Assembly (NCBI GenBank): GCA_030849075.1
Contig: JASAOO010003504.1
Location: forward strand, 1-64,000
Reading direction: 5' to 3'
Length of the DNA stretch: 64,000 nt
DNA from: Zelonia costaricensis
Lineage: Eukaryota; Euglenozoa; Kinetoplastea; Trypanosomatida; Trypanosomatidae
Part shown: in pieces, positions 1 to 9,400 of the stretch
How the letters are laid out: each line of letters begins with the position of its first letter
Numbering within the stretch: the stretch's first letter is position 1
Notes under the pieces: generated by a model
Seen by the model: the letters and a program-made list of their open reading frames with translations, nothing else
What the model was told of the DNA's origin: nothing
Databases searched by the model: none
Made by a program: the position numbers and the translations under genes

Positions 1-876
1 GCGTGAGCGGCAGGAGTTGGCGCGCGACATGTCACCCCGCTGCGACGCCGTGTCCGCCATTGCGGTGGATCCGGCGGAGCAGCAGCACCCGTTGCACGCC
101 AGGCACGCCACGAGCGCGATGATGAGGCCAACGGCAACGGCACCCCCGGCCGCGATGCCAACAATGGCGCCAACGCTCAGCCCCATGATCTTCCTCGCAT
201 TGGGGTCAGTTGTGGTGGTCGTCGTGGACGGCGTCGGCGCCTTGCTTGTGCTCATATCAATGGCGCAGAAAGTGTAGTACTCGGTGGGTATCGTGTTGCC
301 GTAGCTCCAAAGGTGTGCAACGCTGTCTGCCCAGCCGAGCTTGTCGTCCGTTCGAATAGCCATACCGTAGCGCAGCATGTGCGAGCCCGGGAACAACTCA
401 TTGGCGTCCCTGCTGGTCCGCCAGTAGTTGCCCACCAGCTCACTGACCATCTGGGCACCGGACAGCTTGTCGGGGTGGCGGTTGCCCTTGAAGAAGGCCA
501 ACGCGTTCCCTTCCCCGGCGTACCGTCCCTCCTCCCAGTGCCAGATGCAATCCAGCGACAGCTTGCCCGTAGTGCATGTTGCCGGTGACTGCAGCGTGGT
601 GCTACCCATGTAGCCGACGGCGTTCAGGATGTTCGAGGAGTCCATGTAGGTGAAGGCCGCCAGATATACGGTATTGGTCACCATAGGAAGCAGCGCGCCA
701 CCACTCGCTCGGCAAGTCGTATTCTGCTCGTGCCGCGTCGTGGAGCCTGGCGTGGCAGTGATGGTGACCTCCACCTCATTGGGGCCGTACGGAGGCGCCG
801 CAGCGTGGGCAGCAGTCACAGCGAAGACAACCAGCAGCAGCCCGCACAGCTGCAGCAGCGGACGCGGCAGCGGCAT
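1..876 (-). CDS. type I membrane surface protein, unknown family (3' end beyond window)
   Basis: I read this frame by reverse-complementing the left edge: it opens with ATG at 876 and stays open for 292 codons to base 1, so the C-terminus lies outside the window. Residues 1-25 look like a cleavable signal peptide (hydrophobic core LLLVVF, then an AHA-type site). The ectodomain of roughly 190 residues has four cysteines and one N-glycosylation sequon (NTT). A Ser/Thr-rich stalk (PTPSTTTTTTD) at about residues 213-223 leads to a Gly/Ala/Val-rich membrane span at about 230-260. The tail begins with a cysteine cluster (CNGCCCS) that could be palmitoylated. This points to a plasma-membrane or flagellar-pocket protein. 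I do not recognise the ectodomain family. It is transcribed away from the strand-switch region, in the same direction as the H4 remnant. Absence of stops over 876 bases plus coherent signal peptide and TM supports it as a real gene. Confidence 0.72.
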   Translation of the reverse strand, partial: MPLPRPLLQLCGLLLVVFAVTAAHAAAPPYGPNEVEVTITATPGSTTRHEQNTTCRASGGALLPMVTNTVYLAAFTYMDSSNILNAVGYMGSTTLQSPATCTTGKLSLDCIWHWEEGRYAGEGNALAFFKGNRHPDKLSGAQMVSELVGNYWRTSRDANELFPGSHMLRYGMAIRTDDKLGWADSVAHLWSYGNTIPTEYYTFCAIDMSTSKAPTPSTTTTTTDPNARKIMGLSVGAIVGIAAGGAVAVGLIIALVACLACNGCCCSAGSTAMADTASQRGDMSRANSCRSR

Positions 877-3800
877 GGCCCTGGTGAGGAGTGAGAGAAG
901 GTGCAGTGCGTTTTCGGGAGGTGGTGGGCCGCTGCGCAGGCGAGGGCAACGGGTGATAGCCTGAGAACGAGCGAGAAGAACGGAGAAGAGACACGTGTGC
1001 ACGCAACACGCCAACAGAGTTGGAAGAAACAGAAAGAGGCGAGCGGCCTGTACGGTGTGCACCGGGGGCGGGGGGAGCGCGGGGGCAAACCACAAACAAA
1101 GAAGCGAGCACGGAGTTATGCACACATGGGAGGGGTGAAGCGAGGAGAGAAGAGAGGCGGGAGGGGTCGAGAAACGCACGAGAACACGGGAAGGAGGAGC
1201 AAAAGATACTAGGAAAGAAGGGGAGAGGGTCACAGAAAACACACGACTGCCGGGGAGGGTGAGCCGACCGCTGTCTGGGGTTGGGGGAGGGCCTGCTTGC
1301 GTCTCCGTTCGAGGTAGACGCTAGTAAGAGGGAGGGGAAGTGGGAGGGGAGGGATGCCGCACGGCCGTGACTGGCGGGGACTGGGGTGGGCGTGTCGATG
1401 CAGATCTCTGATGGCACGTTCCTATGCAACTTGTCTGGCACAAGCTCGCGTTGAGGCGGCGCAGTTGTGTGTCGCGTCTTCGAGCTCAAATGCGGGACAG
1501 TGGACGGTCGGAGGGGGAGGGGCCGGGATGCGGTGGGAGCGGCGAGGAGGGACTGCACGGGGGTGCACCAGACCAAACGTGAACCGGCGGGGCTGGATGA
1601 CGAGTGGACAGATGTGAGGGTGCGAGGGTGTGGGGGGGGTGCACGGTCGACTGCAACGAGGTCCTGGGGTGCGTTCGTTTAGTGTAACTGCGCAGGCACA
1701 CACGGGTGTGATGGAAGAGGGGAGAAGGACAGAAAGCGTGGGATGACGTAGGCAGCCGCAGCGTGTTGGGTGTCACGGCAAAACATCAGCAGAAGGAGAG
1801 CCGAGGTGAGGGAGGGATGCGGCGCAGAGAAGTCGTCAGCGAGTGAGAAGATCCACGCGTGCCGCGTGGGCTGCCCGTCATAGCACCCTACCAAGGTGCG
1901 GAGAGCGGCTGGATGGGGTGCATGTACGTGGCTGTGAATGACGCGCGTTCATCGTCACCGACGGTGAAGAGCGGCAGGGGAGAAGGCGCACAAGGGAGAC
2001 GCCGTCGCACGCTTTGCTGTTTTCTGTCATGGAAACACGACCACCCGCAGCGAGCACGCAAGCCGCAGGCACACGGGCAAACGCTGTGGGGGAAGGAGCG
2101 GGTGTGAGCAGCACAGAGCGAAAAGAACGCGAGGTGGCACCGCCAGCGAAAGACACATCGGCACCGGATCTGCGTGTCGCCCTCAGCTGGTGGGCATGGA
2201 GGCACTCCACTCAGTACACAAGTGAGAGGAGAACACACACAGTGGTGCAGGTTGGCACACCTCAAACGAGGAGCAGGATTCGAGAAGTGCATTTGAGGGA
2301 AGAGATCCGACCACGCTGGCGGAGTGCTGGCGGAGGCACAACGCCTTACGCAGCAAAGGAGCCAGCGAGCCGAATTCAGCAAAGCAGCGTGGACACCGTC
2401 GCTCAGGTCACTGTTGTATTCAACGTATCTAACTCTGAATCTGAGCAACAGGGCGTGCTTTCGTCACAAGATTCCTGCCCCTTCACCTGCCTCCTCGTGA
2501 GGAACCACGGTCTCAAACTACTTGACGAAGATGAAGGGGCAGCCGTCGTGTCGCACCTTCCGCTTGGACGGGAGGAGCTCTGCTTGGCTGACTCGAGATC
2601 ACCGACGGCTACGATGGGGGTCCGCGCTTCAGAGACGCCGCTGGTGCACTAGGAAGAGAGGAGGATAGAGGTAGGGCAGAACAAAGACAAGAGGTGACGC
2701 ACTACAGAAACGAGCAAAAGAGGCGTATGGAAGCGAACCAACAAGGGAACCGAAGGAAAAATGGGGCACAGACCCAGGAAGGTCAGGAGCGGGGGAGGGG
2801 GAGGGGTGAGTTCTCGTGATTAGAGAATTCGGCACGGCAGAAGAAAACAGCCCAAGAAGGAAGCTGGCTAGCCGCGGGTATGCGCGGCCAGTGGATTCCC
2901 AAATAGTGGCCCCAACCATCTTATCCGAGAGCAGCAGGTGCAGCGCATCCGTCACAGTGGGGACCGGCGCGCCACCCGCCCATGGGCCGTCTACATTTTG
3001 CTGTGCGAAAAGGGGCGAGCCCGTGGAAAAGGGGTGCTAGCTCAACGCTATTTCCAGGTCTACTTACCACTTCCGGTGAAGAAACCAAGGGCCTCTATGC
3101 CTACCGAAGCTAAACCATCCCGGAGGGCTGGTAGGGTCCAGAGCACGCGACGCGGGTAAGCCGCAAAGGTGTGGCCACTTCTTCGAGGCGGCGTTTCTTT
3201 TGTCACAGAGTTGGTAGAGGGGTCAGGTCTGGCCACTGCCGTGCACGGCCTCCGGTGGCGCAGACGCCTCACCCATCCGCAGCAAGAGGGACTCACTTTA
3301 TTCCGAGTCGCTCTCCTTTTTCAGAAGCTGCGCTCCGGCCCTCACGCGGTGCTGATGCGAGCGGCTCCGTCCACGGCTCAGGGCGAGAAGTTCGGGTTCG
3401 ACCTAGCCTCTCACACAGGGGAACCGGTAGTGAGCCAGGGTGCGGGGCTTCGTAGTGCAGTTCTCGAAAGCAGAAGACTAACTCCTTTAACGTTTGCTTC
3501 GAAAAAGGCACAACAAAACACGACAGAAAAAGACTGTTTGCACCGCGCGGCAAACCAGAAAATGTCACGGCTTCAAGTGCACTACAATCGCGAACTCTCA
3601 CTTGCGCGCGGGTCGAATTCGAAGAGTGTATACCTTTCAGCATTTGCGCTCCACCGTGGGAAAGTGACCCGCGGTTTGAAATGCCAAGCGCTTGAGCCGA
3701 AAGAAAACAAAACAGAACCGGACACCCTTTTTTGTGCCGAGTTCAAGGCAAGAAACACAGAGTGACTCAAAGGCAATCGCAACCCCTCAACAGCAAGTTG

Positions 3801-5006
3801 AACAACTTAGACAATACACTACAACTGCAATAACAGAAACGTGGAGTTGAGACATTTAAAGAAGGTGCTTGAATGCAAAAAAAAAAATACGCGAAATCGA
3901 ACGGCGCAACCCTGGGGTTGGCCACGAGAGCAGCAAAGAAGGAAATCAGAGCGGTCGCACGGACGCCAGACACAGCACAGAGCATGCCGAAGATGTAGTT
4001 ACTAGTTAAGTCGCTAGCAAAGACATAGGGATGAGCATCGAGCCAGAGGCAAGCAGGAGAGCACCTGCGGCAGCACCCCGCGAAAAAAAGGGTCATAAGG
4101 TCGCGGGTTTCACCATTTCCTCGAAAGGCTCGTGAGTCACGCTGACGGCCGAGAAGAAGACGACTTCGAGCGCCAAGACGTCACTGAGAGGGCAGAGTAC
4201 TCAGCTTGCGACGAAACAGCCAGCGTGCGATTCGGCGTGCTGCCGGCCATCGCTGCCTATATCAACCTGAGCAGAGCCAGGAGGGTTCTTCGGATCCGGA
4301 ATGGCGACTGCTGTAGGTGCGGGCTTGTGGCAGAAGTCATTTTTCGGCAGCGTTCACGGAATCCGGCGCGACGCCGCGGTGGAAGTGCAGACAGAAAGAG
4401 AGTGGTATGGACGCGGGAGAGCAAGGGGCGGAAAGGCGTGGAGCTCTGCCAATGTGATGAAAGAGCTTGTAAGTCGAGGAGAGGCGGGATCGAGCGAGAT
4501 CAAGAGAAAGTGAGCATGAGAACTGCGCATTAGCGTCCACTCGCACGCGCCGCGCCACGTCAGGTGGGTACACCATGATCTTCTTTCTTGCGGCTTGCCT
4601 GAGCTTGCGCGCACCGCTGCCCTGGAGCTCTCCACAATCGCCTCAGCCACGAAGCACCAGTACCCGTTTGAGAGCGAGATGCAGGCAGTCAAGCGCCAGT
4701 GCTGCTGGGGCGGGGCAGCTCAGGCGGGTTGCTCACACCCGCCCGGCAAGTCGAGTTTAGACCAAAACTCGAGGGAAACTCCGAAAAAAAAAATGGCGCC
4801 ATCGCCTCCGAGGAGCCCCAGGTCACGCTTGCGTCCTGCCAGCAGCCTGCTTACTTGAACACTCTTTTTTTTCAGGACAGAGAAACTCGCTCAGGGGAAG
4901 GGGAAGGTAGCTCATCAATCAAGACAGAAAGCCATGGGGAAAAAAAAGTGTCTATAGTGGTTGCTGTTGTGGGAACAGCACATGGCGTCTCACACGTGCA
5001 TCGCTC
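877..5006. other. 4.1 kb spacer of the leftward unit, no gene recognised
   Basis: No open frame on either strand has protein-like composition or a recognisable motif. From 877 to about 2850 the plus strand is purine-rich (GGGAGGGG runs), meaning the minus strand is pyrimidine-rich, as expected upstream of a leftward gene. Around 1050-1700 this could supply the trans-splicing tract of the surface-protein gene. Positions 2850-4560 are less low-complexity and contain a 198-codon plus-strand frame (3169-3765) without family resemblance. They may be a long 3' UTR of the H4 copy, a decayed element or an unannotated RNA. I found no tRNA-like pair of A and B boxes, no 5S rRNA and no spliced-leader sequence. 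Confidence 0.6.
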
Positions 5007-5244
5007 CTACGCGTAGCCGTAGAGAATGTGGCCGCGCTTGCGCAGCGCGTTCACGACGTCCGAGGCCGTCACCGTCTTCTTGCGCGCGTACTCGGTGTAC
5101 GCCGTGCTCGAGCGCACGACGTCCTCGACGTACGCCTTGAGCACGAATCGAGCCGCGCGTGATGCCGCGGATGTTGTCGCGCAGCACCTTCTTCTGGCGC
5201 TTCTGGCTGCCCTTGGCATCGGCGGAGCGCTTACCCTTGGCCAT
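5007..5244 (-). pseudogene. histone H4, disrupted by a 65-nt internal deletion
   Basis: Reading leftward from ATG at 5244, the first 33 codons match the trypanosomatid H4 N-terminus ([17 protein letters not shown] and on to RGITRGSI). The last 45 codons, in another frame, match the H4 C-terminus ([10 protein letters not shown] through GHILYGYA, stop at 5009-5007). One extra base lies between the two blocks. A normal copy is 100 codons plus stop (303 nt) and this is 238 nt, so 65 nt are missing, roughly codons 34-55 (end of the N-terminal tail and alpha-1 region of the histone fold). The frame is lost; translation in the first frame would run to about 4990 with an unrelated tail. It sits at the head of the leftward unit beside the strand-switch region. 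It is either a true pseudogene or an assembly collapse of a multicopy gene. Family identity is certain; its broken state is certain only in this sequence. Confidence 0.88.
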
Positions 5245-6160
5245 GGTTGCGGGAGGTGAAAAGAGGAGTGGGGTGGGTGGAGTAGAGGAGAGTGAGAGCA
5301 CTGAAGCTGTATACGAGATTCGATTGAGTTTGGAACGTGGGCGGATGCAGAAGATGGCAGGGAAATGAAAAGGAAGGGGAGGATGTGTGAGGCTGGGTAA
5401 GTGCTGCAGGAACTAGCTCGCGCAACCGGCACGGGACGAAGACGCCGGGGATGATCAGGACACCAGGGTTACGAGTGCAATACATTTTAACTACTGATGG
5501 CGCCATGGAAATAAGCTAAGCGGCATCGCCAATCCTGCTGCATGTTCGTTTTTCACGCAACGCACTCACTCTGCAACCGACGAAGCCCACCCACCCGGCG
5601 ACAGCGTCAAACATAGACTTACATGTTGTCGGACAATGTGCAAAGATGTGTGCAACCTAGCTGTCGCGGAAACGACCCTCGAAGGGGTGGGGGTGGGGGG
5701 AGGCAGGGTACGTCGTGCACAGGGGGGAAAGGGATTGAGAAATCGGCGATGGTGAAAGGTGGAGGGGGGGGGAACGAACCTCGAAAGACGCCGCTGAGAT
5801 AAAAGGAACAATTTCTCAAACGCAAAACAACTGAAACTGCTCATGAATTGGGCCAAGGGCTTCTCATACCTCTTCTGCCCGACACCACACCCCTTGCCAA
5901 CCTCGCCACAGTCCCCTCTGCTGCCTAGAATGATCGTTTGGCGGCATGCTGTGAGCCCCACAGTACTCCCGCGATCATTGAGACGAGGATACGGCAGTCG
6001 CCGTCAAAAAGGCTCAACTGATATCTGCAGCAGCTCCCGCCTCCACTACGCTTCGCTCCCGCCTGCCCTTGCGCTCAAAAAAAAAAAATCTCGCGCTGTT
6101 TTCCGTCAAACAATGCTGGTTACTTTAGGCTGTGAGCGTGAAAGCCGTGTCCTAATTCAC
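5245..6160. promoter_or_regulatory. divergent strand-switch region, probable bidirectional transcription start zone
   Basis: Genes to the left are on the minus strand and all genes to the right are on the plus strand. Purine/pyrimidine asymmetry flips inside this interval: purine-rich on the plus strand up to about 5770, then pyrimidine-rich from about 5860. G-runs cluster at 5684-5707, 5722-5733 and 5759-5772. In trypanosomatids such divergent regions are where RNA polymerase II starts both polycistronic units, without a classical core promoter; use as a start site here is inferred from layout. The tract at 5861-5926 ends in an AG at 5927-5928, and another AG lies at 6128-6129; either could receive the spliced leader of the first rightward gene. 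No tRNA gene was seen here. Confidence 0.75.
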
Positions 6161-7213
6161 ATGTCAGGAGAGGAGGGTCTCTGTGCCCAGATCCACGTCC
6201 CCAAGACGCGCGGCGGGGGCGCATTCACGGACTCACAAAACGTAAAGCTCCACGCCAATGACTTCGAGTGGGAAACGAAGCTGTCGGAGCTGAGCGAAAA
6301 CGAACGCTCTCTCGTAGCAGAGTACATGCAGAAGTGCATGGATGCGCTGCGCAGTGGCGAACGCGCACCAGACTCCAGCCCGATACCGCCAAAGCCGTGG
6401 GAGTCCCACTTTTCCTCGTCGAAGCACCACTTTCCGATAAAAAACTACATTGTGCACGCGTTTCCGCTGCTCCGTGGAATTGTGGCCCGTGAGGATGCAC
6501 CCGCGTGGGTCTTGGAATGCGGCTGCGGCACCGGTAGCACTTTGCTTCCCATCATGCGCGAGTGTGGCAACGCCAGCACGCACTTTGTGGGGTTCGACAT
6601 TTCGCCGTCTGCAATTGCGCACTTTGGTGCGCACGAAATTGCGCAGCGGTACGCCGCTCAGGACCGCCTCACGCTTTTTCCATTGGCTATCGGCGCCTCC
6701 TCGGCGGAGTCTGATGTGGAGGTCGAGAGTCCGGTGCGTAAGCGGCAGCGCGTTGACGGCAGGATCGACGTCGTCGCGCAAGCGCTACAACAGCACGCGC
6801 CGTCGCTCACCAACCAGAAGTTCGACGCTATCCTGCTCGTTTTTGTCCTCTCCGCGCTGCCGACGGTGGAGAAGATGCTCTTGGCAGTGAAGCAGCTGCG
6901 ATGCGTGTTGAAACCAGATGGTGTTCTCCTCTTCCGCGACTACGCACTTGCAGATCACAACTTTTTCCGCTTCTTGTCCAAGACGGACAACAAGGTGTGC
7001 GACGTTGCTTTTCCTAAAGGCGATTCAACGACGCAGGTTTTTTTCCACAAGGAGTTTGCCGCCGCCCTCTTTGCCGCCGCCGGTCTAGTTGAGGTTGACA
7101 GCGGGGACTCAAAGCTCATGTACCACTGCAATCGCATCATCAACCGCAAGAACGGCAAGCAAATGGACAAGATTTTTGTAAATGGGTCATTTAAACTGGC
7201 AACTGAGACGTAA
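6161..7213 (+). CDS. METTL2/6/8 (Trm140-like) tRNA 3-methylcytidine methyltransferase
   Basis: Rossmann-fold SAM methyltransferase. The N-terminal signature NDFEWETKLSELSE and the block PKPWESHFSSSKHHFPIKNY are typical of the METTL2/6/8-Trm140 family that makes m3C32 in tRNA. SAM motif I, VLECGCGTGS, is at about residue 117; the acidic end of beta-2 is in FVGFDIS near 144. FDAILLVFVLSALP near 221 corresponds to motif IV, and LLFRDYALADHNF follows. The C-terminus (KLMYHCNRIINRKNGKQM) resembles the family's usual VDRRLQVNR end. The 350-residue length is normal. The frame is open further upstream with ATGs at 5843, 5930 and 6113. I chose 6161 because an AG at 6128-6129 would make it the first ATG and because the 5' extension passes through a lysine-coding A-run. 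A longer form starting at 5930 would be basic and could be mitochondrial. First gene of the rightward unit. Confidence 0.85.
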   Translation: MSGEEGLCAQIHVPKTRGGGAFTDSQNVKLHANDFEWETKLSELSENERSLVAEYMQKCMDALRSGERAPDSSPIPPKPWESHFSSSKHHFPIKNYIVHAFPLLRGIVAREDAPAWVLECGCGTGSTLLPIMRECGNASTHFVGFDISPSAIAHFGAHEIAQRYAAQDRLTLFPLAIGASSAESDVEVESPVRKRQRVDGRIDVVAQALQQHAPSLTNQKFDAILLVFVLSALPTVEKMLLAVKQLRCVLKPDGVLLFRDYALADHNFFRFLSKTDNKVCDVAFPKGDSTTQVFFHKEFAAALFAAAGLVEVDSGDSKLMYHCNRIINRKNGKQMDKIFVNGSFKLATET

Positions 7214-7783
7214 TCCAGTTTTCCAAGCCAGTGAATCGGAAAGGAAAAAAAAAGAGAAACAGTTTTGCTTAGCGAGTCGCGTTGCATCCGTGAACCCGGG
7301 CCTCATGTCTGTTTTCACCGGACACGCCCGCACTGCACGCCGCTGCGCCGCTGCAATGCCTCACCGCCGCAGCGAAAAAAAAAAAACGGTAGTTTTCATG
7401 ATGGCCGTTGAAGGATGTAGCCGCAGATCTGCTTTAAAGTACAACTTCCTGGTAAAGCCCATGCTCCAGATGCAAGAAATGTGAAGCCGTAAGCGTCGCG
7501 CTTGCTTCCATAACCGTTGGCCCGCACTCTTCCATTCCCCGTCTCTCTCTCTTTGCCGTGCTGCGCACCTCTCGCGTAATTCGCCACTTTTTTTCTTCTG
7601 TCGCAGTGGTTCCTTTTTTTTTTTTTGCTCTACTTGCTGTGGTGTTTTTTGTGCCTGCTACCTCTCTACTGTGAGCGCGCAGGTCTAGCGGCGCCGAAGT
7701 GTGTGAGATCTTTTTTTTTTTTTTGCAGGTAGTTCGGAGAGTCAGCTGGGTTCACCACAGCACACTTTCAAACGTCGTCAAAG
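7214..7783. other. intergenic spacer with trans-splicing signals
   Basis: Holds the 3' UTR of the methyltransferase and the 5' UTR of the RING gene. Long T-runs occur at 7614-7626 and 7711-7724; a pyrimidine tract ending in AG at 7605-7606 is a weaker acceptor candidate. No gene seen. Confidence 0.7.
7711..7728 (+). promoter_or_regulatory. trans-splice acceptor for the RBX1 gene
   Basis: An uninterrupted run of 14 T followed by GCAG, with AG at 7727-7728, 55 nt before the ATG at 7784. This is a near-ideal spliced-leader acceptor and supports the chosen RBX1 start. Confidence 0.8.
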
Positions 7784-8104
7784 ATGCAGGCAAAGACTGA
7801 GATTGGCACGTCAAGCGCCGTCGAAGGGAGCGAAGGAAACCGCTTTCAGCTCAAGAAGTGGAATGCCGTGGCCTTGTGGTCATGGGACATTCAGGTGGAC
7901 ACATGTGCGATCTGCCGTAACCACATCATGGACCTGTGCATCGAGTGCCAGTCGAACCCGTCCTGCTCGCCCAAGGACTGCACTGTTGCGTGGGGCGCGT
8001 GCAACCATGCGTTTCACATGCACTGTATCTCGCGGTGGCTCAAGACCCGGAACGTCTGTCCGCTAGACAACAAGGAGTGGGTCTACCTCCGTTATGGCGC
8101 ATGA
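7784..8104 (+). CDS. RBX1: RBX1/ROC1 RING-H2 subunit of cullin-RING ubiquitin ligases
   Basis: The 106-residue protein has the length and layout of RBX1 (human 108). A variable N-terminus (about 1-22) precedes [16 protein letters not shown], the strand that inserts into the cullin C-terminal domain. The RING-H2 follows: CAIC at about 43-46, the insert IMDLCIECQ with extra zinc ligands, then [17 protein letters not shown] and VCPLD. RBX1 recruits the E2 enzyme to cullins and is essential for SCF-type ubiquitylation and neddylation. All expected zinc ligands appear present, so it should be active. The close paralogue RBX2 cannot be fully excluded, but the [11 protein letters not shown] block and short C-terminus (WVYLRYGA) favour RBX1. 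The ATG is the first after the strong acceptor at 7728. Confidence 0.93.
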   Translation: MQAKTEIGTSSAVEGSEGNRFQLKKWNAVALWSWDIQVDTCAICRNHIMDLCIECQSNPSCSPKDCTVAWGACNHAFHMHCISRWLKTRNVCPLDNKEWVYLRYGA

Positions 8105-8638
8105 GTGCTTTCCGTTCTCGCCCCATCTCCCGCCGCCGAACGAGGCTTGCGCTTTCTGCCTGTATGTCGGGCGCTTTCAGAGCCGGCCTCTTTTAGTTTC
8201 GCTTTGCGTTCTGGCCCGTCTCACAAGGCTGGGAGTGGTATTCGCCAAGCGCGCTTTGGGAGAAGTGAAGTCAACTGAAACAAAAACAAGGCTTTGGTCA
8301 GTTCTGTGTTGGGCTTGTGTGGCGCACTGATGAGCTGCGCCGAGGAGGAAGAGGTGGTTTAGAGCTCACGCCGGTTCTCCTGTCGTCGTCTGATATTGAC
8401 TTTGAAAAGGGCACATCTTCCGTAAACGCCGACACTTGCGGCAGTCGTTTCAAATTGCCTCGCGAAGAATGAAAAAAAAAAAGTGACACAAGAGGACATG
8501 TCCGCTTACTATGTAGACCTTCACAACTTCTCACGCTCTGGGGTGCGCTTTTGTCTTGCCACGTAAGCTCTTTTTCCTCCACCCGCCACTTTACGACGGG
8601 AAAAGGGCGAGAACAGCAGAGGGGAAAAAACGGTCACG
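8105..8638. other. intergenic spacer
   Basis: 3' UTR of the RING gene and 5' region of the p32-like gene. A pyrimidine stretch at about 8549-8560 with AG at 8566-8567 is a candidate acceptor, about 70 nt before the next ATG. Nothing else seen. Confidence 0.6.
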
Positions 8639-9400
8639 ATGCCCGTTGTTTCAGCAACAGTACGCCGTCTCAGCAGCAAGGCTGTGGTTAGCCTCAACGA
8701 CTTTTCCTCACCCGCTGGTCGGCCCACACCACACAATTTGCAGTACAGCCACATCTTGGGAAGTGGTCAGTTTTCACTCTTCGGCGAAGGCCCGCAGCAC
8801 TCAAAACTGCAGGTGCGATGCGTAGTCACTACGCAGCATGTCAGGGCAGATCGCAGGCGGCGCGGCGGTGGTCAGGTCCGCTCAGTGAGGCGCGCGGTTG
8901 ATGACACGGAGTTCGACTGTCAGCTCACCAACGTTTGCCGCGGCTTTCCTCTTGCTCTTTCTCTGCGGTGTAGCACGCGGGCTGGGCTTCTAATCATCAA
9001 CGGTGCGAGTTTCTCACAGTTTGGCGCCGTCTCAGTGGAGGGCCCGGAGAGTGCAACGCGCCAATTCGACTATCATGGTCCACACATGAATCAAGGTCAT
9101 TTGGCAGATCTTGTAATTGGTCGCAAACCGCCCGTCTCGCCGTTGACGGAGCTGTCAAACAGCGAGACGAGCTTTTTTCGCATCCGCGGCCACTTTGACA
9201 GTTCGCAGAGAAGCTGGTTTGGCCATACACCGGTGCATACCGTTAAGCCAGAGGTTGCGGACGCCATCGCCCAAGTTGTGTGTCTATTTGGAGTGGATGA
9301 CGACCTTGCCGACTACGTTCAGTGGCGCGCTCGCATTGTCCAAAAGCTGGAAGAGGACTCGTGGAGGAAGACCATGCTGACAGTGCCTATCTCGTCCTGA
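8639..9400 (+). CDS. p32/MAM33-like mitochondrial protein (probable)
   Basis: 253 residues. The N-terminus MPVVSATVRRLSSKAVVSL is basic and lacks acids, consistent with mitochondrial import. The middle has beta-strand-like blocks (DTEFDCQLTNVCRGFPLALS, GLLIINGASFSQFGAVSVEG). The C-terminal part, VADAIAQVVCLFGVDDDLADYVQWRA then KLEEDSWRKTM, resembles the last helices of the p32/gC1qR/MAM33 family: an 'LQ-alpha-helix, short loop, DD-LA-FV' pattern and a final helix near 225-245. Family members are doughnut-shaped trimers in the mitochondrial matrix tied to RNA metabolism and translation; trypanosomatids have several, including the one called p22. Unlike most, this copy lacks an obvious strongly acidic central segment, so it is divergent. 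Function beyond family membership is inference. Confidence 0.6.
   Translation: MPVVSATVRRLSSKAVVSLNDFSSPAGRPTPHNLQYSHILGSGQFSLFGEGPQHSKLQVRCVVTTQHVRADRRRRGGGQVRSVRRAVDDTEFDCQLTNVCRGFPLALSLRCSTRAGLLIINGASFSQFGAVSVEGPESATRQFDYHGPHMNQGHLADLVIGRKPPVSPLTELSNSETSFFRIRGHFDSSQRSWFGHTPVHTVKPEVADAIAQVVCLFGVDDDLADYVQWRARIVQKLEEDSWRKTMLTVPISS

Noticed and set aside
776..1576. 266-codon minus-strand frame
   Set aside because: It overlaps the signal-peptide gene in another frame and consists of Ser/Pro/Arg-rich sequence generated by pyrimidine tracts.
2824..2836. GAATTCGGCACG, resembling a cDNA-library EcoRI adaptor
   Set aside because: The adaptor's following bases do not match and flanks are ordinary genomic sequence; a chance match is more likely than contamination.
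3340..3420. tRNA-like boxes (GGCTCAGGGCG and GGTTCGACC)
   Set aside because: The spacing between the A- and B-box-like strings is only about 16 nt, the B box fails at its last bases, and no acceptor stem can be paired.
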